Shown here one piece after another: positions 8,013 through 8,532 of a stretch of DNA of 8,532 nt (the first letter of the stretch is position 1; each line of letters starts with the position of its first letter). The notes below the pieces were generated by a model. The model made no database searches. It worked only from the letters and a program-made list of their open reading frames with translations, and was not told where the DNA came from. The stretch is taken from the NCBI GenBank assembly GCA_010030605.1, contig RHCK01000055.1, positions 1 through 8,532 on the forward strand, in the 5' to 3' direction. This stretch comes from Acidimicrobiia bacterium. Lineage in GTDB: Bacteria > Actinomycetota > Acidimicrobiia > Acidimicrobiales > Ilumatobacteraceae. The translations under genes and the position numbers were made by a program.

Positions 8013-8532
8013 TCAGCGGATCGGGCCGCTGCGGTCGACGACCGTGCGCGACGAGATGACATCGTCGATGATTCCGTATGCGAGGGCCTCGCTGGCCTCC
8101 ATCACGAAGTCACGATCGGTGTCGGCATGAATGCGCTCGATCGGTTGGCCGGTGTGTTGGGCGAGGATCTCTTCGAGGATGTCACGCATGCGGAAGATTT
8201 CCTTTGCGGCGATCTCGAGATCGGTCACCTGTCCGTATCCGACCTGTCCGTACGGCTGGTGCAGAAGAACACGACTGTGCGGCAGAGCCAAACGCTTGCC
8301 CTTCGTGCCGGCCGCCAACAGAACGGCGGCCGCACTGGCGGCCTGACCGAGACAAATCGTGGCGATGTCGTTCTTGATGAACTGCATCGTGTCGTAGATG
8401 GCGAACAAAGCGGTGATGTCGCCCCCGGGACTGTTGATGTAGATGTTGATGTCCTTGTCGGGATTCTCGCTCTCGAGGTGGATCAACTGTGCGCACACCA
8501 AGTTCGCGATGGTGTCATCGATGGGCGTTCCG
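8013..8532 (-). CDS. clpP: ATP-dependent Clp protease proteolytic subunit ClpP, 5' end outside window
   Basis: Serine peptidase that forms the double-ring chamber served by ClpX. 172 residues are visible, beginning in GTPIDDTIAN, so only the short N-terminal part is missing. The catalytic triad is complete: Ser in GQAASAAAV (codon 8334-8336), His in LLHQPYG (codon 8259-8261) and the last Asp of DTDRD (codon 8109-8111). The oligomer-contact segment GYGQVTDLEIAAKEI follows the His. Actinobacteria usually carry a tandem clpP1-clpP2 pair before clpX, and the gene adjoining clpX is normally clpP2. The GQVTDLEI segment is closer to what I recall of ClpP2 than ClpP1, but that assignment is tentative, as is the expectation of a second clpP upstream. 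Confidence 0.97.
   Translation of the reverse strand, partial: GTPIDDTIANLVCAQLIHLESENPDKDINIYINSPGGDITALFAIYDTMQFIKNDIATICLGQAASAAAVLLAAGTKGKRLALPHSRVLLHQPYGQVGYGQVTDLEIAAKEIFRMRDILEEILAQHTGQPIERIHADTDRDFVMEASEALAYGIIDDVISSRTVVDRSGPIR

Noticed and set aside
8013..8501. clpP beginning at 8501
   Set aside because: The codon at 8499-8501 is TTG in the middle of a conserved helix (IANLVCAQL), and the frame continues open to the window edge, so the true start lies beyond 8532.

Overview
The window is a contiguous stretch of core chromosome. All eight protein genes lie on the minus strand, so transcription runs from high to low coordinates: clpP (5' end outside the window), clpX, folC, ndk, mreB, mreC, mreD and mrdA/PBP2 (3' end outside the window). 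Base composition is GC-rich. I see no tRNA, rRNA, CRISPR array, insertion sequence or phage gene, and almost every base is coding or a short operon junction.

The order clpP-clpX-folC-ndk-mreB-mreC-mreD-PBP2 matches the arrangement known in Streptomyces and relatives (clpP1P2-clpX-valS-folC-ndk-mreBCD-pbp2-sfr/rodA), so the host is most likely an actinobacterium. A Thr-rich low-complexity stretch with TLAPTTT units inside MreC resembles the poly-Thr linkers I associate with Acidimicrobiia (Ilumatobacter-like lineages). That class assignment is an inference and not certain. Unlike Streptomyces and Mycobacterium, there is no valS between clpX and folC.

Region by region: 8013-8532 holds most of ClpP (catalytic Ser, His and Asp all visible). 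7910-8012 is the longest intergenic gap. 6626-7909 is ClpX, the unfoldase that feeds ClpP. 5311-6606 is FolC (folylpolyglutamate/dihydrofolate synthase). 4867-5277 is nucleoside diphosphate kinase. 2053-4807 is the mreB-mreC-mreD cluster, and 1-1983 is the elongation-specific transpeptidase PBP2, cut just after its KTGT motif. The last four genes encode the elongasome (Rod complex): MreB filaments organise MreC, MreD and PBP2 for lateral wall synthesis. rodA is the expected next gene beyond position 1.

I found no wholly novel system; most of the window is ordinary housekeeping. The features worth a second look are: (i) an insert of about 110 residues, Thr-rich and repeat-containing, inside the beta domain of MreC, with a 19-bp in-frame direct repeat; (ii) six cysteines confined to the extracytoplasmic part of PBP2 in two clusters; (iii) a 26-codon ORF that exactly bridges mreD and mrdA with a TGATG start/stop overlap; (iv) the missing valS; and (v) a bulged hairpin just upstream of the strong mreB ribosome binding site.
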